From contig NZ_JAIFZO010000002.1 of the NCBI RefSeq assembly GCF_026341275.1, forward strand, positions 6,354,118 through 6,418,117: a stretch of 64,000 bases of DNA. The letters run 5' to 3'. Origin of the DNA: Streptomyces ortus (lineage in GTDB: Bacteria; Actinomycetota; Actinomycetes; Streptomycetales; Streptomycetaceae). This document shows positions 61,248 through 64,000 of this stretch, in pieces (position 1 is the first letter of the stretch; every line of letters begins with the position of its first letter). The notes under the pieces are model-generated. The model was not told the origin of the DNA. It saw nothing but the letters and a program-made list of their open reading frames with translations, and ran no database searches. Both the position numbers and the translations under genes were made by a program.

Positions 61248-62546
61248 TCACCCCGGCGGGGGGTTGCCCGCGACGCGTGAACGCACCACCCCCGGAGCCG
61301 TCGAATACGGAAGCAGGTCGGCGGGGTTGTCGGGGAGGCGCAGGTGCAGGTCGGCCGTTTCCTCGAAGCGGTACGGGCGGTGTTCCAGGACGGGGCCCAG
61401 ATAGCGGCGTACGCGCGACATCTCGGCCCGTACCGTCACCGTGCGGGACGGGTCGCCGAACAGGTCGTCGGCCAGCTCGGCGGCGCTGCGGCCGGTGCGG
61501 TGCAGGGCCAGCAGGTACAGCAACTCGGTGTGGCGGGGGCTCAGTTCGTGGGTCCAGGTGCCCGTCCCGTCCGCCACGGTCACCGACCAGCGGCGCGGCT
61601 GCGAGACGTCCAGCTCGATCCGGGCGGTGCCGCCCGGCGCGCCGCCCCCGTCCGGGGCGCGGATCAGCCAGCCGCCGGTCAGCGGCTCCACCGAGCACAG
61701 GCCGAGCGACGGCACCCGGATCCGGTCGGTGCCGGGCGCCGCGGGCAGGGCAACCCGGTCCAGGTGCGGCATCCCCGTGACCGCGGCGGTCCAGCCGTCC
61801 CGGTCGACCGCGAGAGCGCGGCCGGTGATCCGGGCGAGGACCGGCGCCGCCACCGAGCGCAGCCGGTCCAGCGAGGCCAGATGCCGCTCCCGCAGCCGCG
61901 CCTCGGCGAGCTTGGCCACCGAATCGACCCACGCGAGGGTCGACGGATGCATCGTCTCCCAGGGCCCGCTGACGTCCACGACGCCGATCAGCCGGCCGTC
62001 GCGCGGGTCGGTGATCGGCGCACCCGTGCAGGTCCAGTTGGCGTGGGTGCGTACGAAGTGTTCGGCGGCGAAGACCTGGACGGGGCGGCGGACGACCGCG
62101 GGGGTGCCGATGCCGTTCGTACCGACGACGTTCTCGCCCCAGTGCGCGCCGAGTTCGAAACCGAAACCGTCGGCCCGGTGCAGCACGGGCCTGTTGCCCT
62201 CGCGCCACAGCACCCGGCCCTCGTCGTCCGCCACGACCATGATGTGGCGGGTGACGTCCGCGACCGACAGCAGCCCTTCGCGCAGCACCGGCAGGACGTG
62301 CCGCAGCGGGGACTCCCGGCGCCGCCGCTCGATCTCGTCGCGGTCCAGCAGCCCCGCGCGGAAGTCGTGGTCGGGGTCGACACCGCCCCGCAGCATGCGT
62401 CGCCAGGACTCCTCGATGACCGGCCGCGGGCCGAACGGCGCCGGCTGTCCGGACAGGGTGGCGTCGCGTACCTCGTCGAGTACGCGGGCCGCCCGTGCCG
62501 CGTCCCCCGCGGCCAGCCCTGCCACGTTCACCGGCGGGTGCGCCAT
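61248..62546 (-). CDS. GAF-domain transcriptional regulator with winged-helix C-terminus
   Basis: A 432-residue regulator of the AcoR-like group without the sigma-54 AAA domain. An N-terminal HTH-associated region (IEESWRRMLRGGVDPDH), a GAF domain (about 85-220; HWGENVVGTNGIGTPAVVRR and THANWTCTGAPITDP), and a C-terminal DNA-binding region (about 340-405; RHTELLYLLALHRTGRSAAE, VRAEMSRVRRYLGP) are visible. Two TTGCA/TGCAA inverted sites lie 130-180 bp upstream, likely its own operators. Family members regulate alcohol or aldehyde metabolism genes. Start ATG 62546. Confidence 0.88.
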   Translation of the reverse strand: MAHPPVNVAGLAAGDAARAARVLDEVRDATLSGQPAPFGPRPVIEESWRRMLRGGVDPDHDFRAGLLDRDEIERRRRESPLRHVLPVLREGLLSVADVTRHIMVVADDEGRVLWREGNRPVLHRADGFGFELGAHWGENVVGTNGIGTPAVVRRPVQVFAAEHFVRTHANWTCTGAPITDPRDGRLIGVVDVSGPWETMHPSTLAWVDSVAKLAEARLRERHLASLDRLRSVAAPVLARITGRALAVDRDGWTAAVTGMPHLDRVALPAAPGTDRIRVPSLGLCSVEPLTGGWLIRAPDGGGAPGGTARIELDVSQPRRWSVTVADGTGTWTHELSPRHTELLYLLALHRTGRSAAELADDLFGDPSRTVTVRAEMSRVRRYLGPVLEHRPYRFEETADLHLRLPDNPADLLPYSTAPGVVRSRVAGNPPPG

Positions 62547-62675
62547 CGTGTCCTCCCTGAGGGCTTGAGGGCCTGAGGGCCTGAGCGGACAGCCGGCCGC
62601 GGGCGATGGTCGGCCGGTACTGGTGACGAGTGTCCGTCACCCAGCGCGACAATCCGAACACGCGGCGGAGATTCC

Positions 62676-62729
62676 TTGCAGAGTCTGCAAGGTAAGAGCA
62701 GGGTGCGGAGACGTTGCAACCCTCTGCAA
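62676..62729. promoter_or_regulatory. Two TTGCA-N5/6-TGCAA inverted sites
   Basis: TTGCAGAGTCTGCAA (62676-62690, perfect) and TTGCAACCCTCTGCAA (62714-62729) are two inverted repeats with TTGCA/TGCAA half-sites, 38 bp apart start to start. They lie in the 290-bp gap between the acyl-CoA dehydrogenase gene end and the GAF regulator start, in the regulator's presumed promoter. Confidence 0.6.
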
Positions 62730-62836
62730 CTCTGGTGCGAGACCCGGTGCGCGGCCGAAACTCTACGACGCACGGGGGTGGCGCCGTGTCGGCGCGGTAC
62801 CACCCCCGTGGCGAGGAACGGCGCGGGACGGGCGGG

Positions 62837-64000
62837 TCAGGCGACGGGGCGGGCCCGTTCCACCACCGAGGCCAGGTCGAGCGTGTGCGGCAGCGTCCCC
62901 AGCGACGACCCCCAGTCCCCGCCCAGCCGGGACGCGCAGAACGCGTCGGCGACCTCCGGCGGCGCGAACCGCACCAGCAGCGACCCCTGCAGCACCACGG
63001 CGATCCGCTCCACGAGCCGCCGCGCACGCCCCTCGACACCGCCCAGATCGGCGAGTTCGGTCAGCAGGTTCTTGATCGCGCCGTCCAGCCGGTGATCGGC
63101 GCCGCGCGCCAGACCGACCTCCTGGAGGTACGCGTTCAGGGCGGACGGCTCCCGCTGGAGGGCCCGCAGCACATCGAGGGCCTGGACGTTCCCGGCGCCC
63201 TCCCAGATGGAGTTGAGCGGCGACTCGCGCAGCAGCCGCGGCATGCCGGACTCCTCCACGTACCCGTTGCCGCCCAGGCACTCCAGGGCCTCCGCCACCA
63301 CCGGCGTGCACCGCTTGGTCACCCAGTACTTGGCCGCCGGCACCGCGAGCCGCAGGAAGGCCTTCTCCTGCTCGCCGCCCGCGTCATACGCGGCGGCCAG
63401 CCGCAGCGCGAGGGTCGTCGCCGCCTCCGACTCCAGGGCCAGGTCCGCCAGGACGTTGCGCATCAGCGGCTTGTCGACCAGGGGGCCGCCGAACGCCTCG
63501 CGGTGCTCGCAGTGGTGCACGGCCTGCGCGACGGCCTGCCGCATCAGCCCCGCCGAGCCCAGCACACAGTCCAGGCGGGTCGCCGCGACCATCCCCATGA
63601 TGGAGCGCACCCCGCGCCCCTCCTCGCCGACCCGGCGCGCCCACGTCCCGTCGAACTCGACCTCGGCGGAGGCGTTCGACCGGTTGCCCAGCTTGTCCTT
63701 GAGCCGCTGGATCCGGAAGACGTTACGGGTGCCGTCCGCCAGCACACGCGGCACCAGGAAGCAGGTCAGAGCGTCCCGGCCGCCCCGTTCGCCCGGTTCG
63801 CCGGCGGGGCCCGCCTGCGCCAGGACCAGGAAGCCGTCCGACATCGGCGCCGAGCAGAACCACTTGTGGCCCGTCAGCTCGTACGTCCCGTCCTCCGCGA
63901 GCGGTCGCGCGGCCGTGGTGTTCGCCCGGACGTCGCTGCCGCCCTGCTTCTCCGTCATGCCCATCCCGAACAGGGCACCGGCCTTCTTCGCGGCCGGCCG
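62837..64000 (-). CDS. AidB-like acyl-CoA dehydrogenase, truncated by the window edge
   Basis: The open frame runs to base 64000, so the N-terminus lies outside; 387 codons are visible. FAD/acyl-binding landmarks are GMTEKQGGSDVRANTT, GHKWFCSAPMSDGFLVLAQ and ECLGGNGYVEESG. The segment GMPRLLRESPLNSIWEGAGN is typical of the AidB branch linked to alkylation response and isovaleryl-CoA dehydrogenase activity. The C-terminal ~120 residues form an extra helical domain as in AidB. DNA-binding cannot be judged here. No neighbour suggests an operon. Confidence 0.9.
   Translation of the reverse strand, partial: RPAAKKAGALFGMGMTEKQGGSDVRANTTAARPLAEDGTYELTGHKWFCSAPMSDGFLVLAQAGPAGEPGERGGRDALTCFLVPRVLADGTRNVFRIQRLKDKLGNRSNASAEVEFDGTWARRVGEEGRGVRSIMGMVAATRLDCVLGSAGLMRQAVAQAVHHCEHREAFGGPLVDKPLMRNVLADLALESEAATTLALRLAAAYDAGGEQEKAFLRLAVPAAKYWVTKRCTPVVAEALECLGGNGYVEESGMPRLLRESPLNSIWEGAGNVQALDVLRALQREPSALNAYLQEVGLARGADHRLDGAIKNLLTELADLGGVEGRARRLVERIAVVLQGSLLVRFAPPEVADAFCASRLGGDWGSSLGTLPHTLDLASVVERARPVA

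Overview
The window is a 64-kb piece of a Streptomyces-type actinomycete chromosome. Base composition is very GC-rich, third codon positions are almost all G or C, GTG starts and 1-4 base stop/start overlaps (GTGA, ATGA) are frequent. The gene content also fits: a two-domain geosmin synthase, an SSI-type protease inhibitor, a macrolide glycosyltransferase, ABC importers without their own ATPase, and an assimilatory sulfate operon. No rRNA, tRNA, CRISPR array, intact insertion sequence or phage was seen. From memory, the order geosmin synthase to sulfite reductase resembles one arm of the S. coelicolor chromosome; this was not checked.

Layout. 1-5 kb: geosmin synthase (cut by the window edge), a PDZ membrane protein, a Xaa-Pro peptidase and an APH-like kinase. 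5.3-16.2 kb: the glycogen-to-trehalose enzymes treZ, treY and glgX. Embedded in these are an FHA protein, a 171-bp MITE-like palindrome flanked by CTAG, and two paralogous M14 carboxypeptidases on either side of a subtilisin inhibitor. 16.3-18.6 kb: two secreted proteins that look like one copper amine oxidase split into N2/N3 and catalytic parts. 18.7-35.2 kb: ordinary accessory and housekeeping genes (HEPN protein, DEDDh exonuclease, YbaK deacylase with an EamA exporter and LysR regulator, APH, sugar ABC importer, glycosyltransferase, CDP-alcohol phosphatidyltransferase, MMPL exporter, PanE).

35.3-48.8 kb is the most unusual part. A minus-strand operon carries a large repeat-rich beta protein, a double-GTPase-1-like protein, a GAP1-like scaffold, a double-GTPase-2-like membrane protein, a 39-residue membrane peptide, and a TerY-type vWA / PP2C / Ser-Thr kinase triad. 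It converges on two plus-strand genes sharing a G-D-I-N-G-P-x-N-I-G motif, at the C-terminus of one and the N-terminus of the next. This looks like a phospho- and GTP-controlled conflict or signalling island with a possible amyloid-like signalling motif.

49.2-58.9 kb is the sulfur assimilation operon: sulfite reductase, zinc-ribbon protein, APS reductase, APS kinase, CysD, CysN, an SsuABC/TauABC-type importer and a sirohydrochlorin chelatase. It is preceded by a leader peptide of the SRRHVDL...AIC type. An unlisted-looking 35-codon ORF ending Arg-Cys-Ala-Cys-stop sits between cysN and the importer. The last 5 kb hold a GNAT acetyltransferase, a secreted protein, a GAF-domain regulator with two TTGCA-N5/6-TGCAA sites upstream, and a truncated AidB-like acyl-CoA dehydrogenase.

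A short C-rich element (GTTCCCCGCGCCCC and its complement) recurs at four gene 3' ends.
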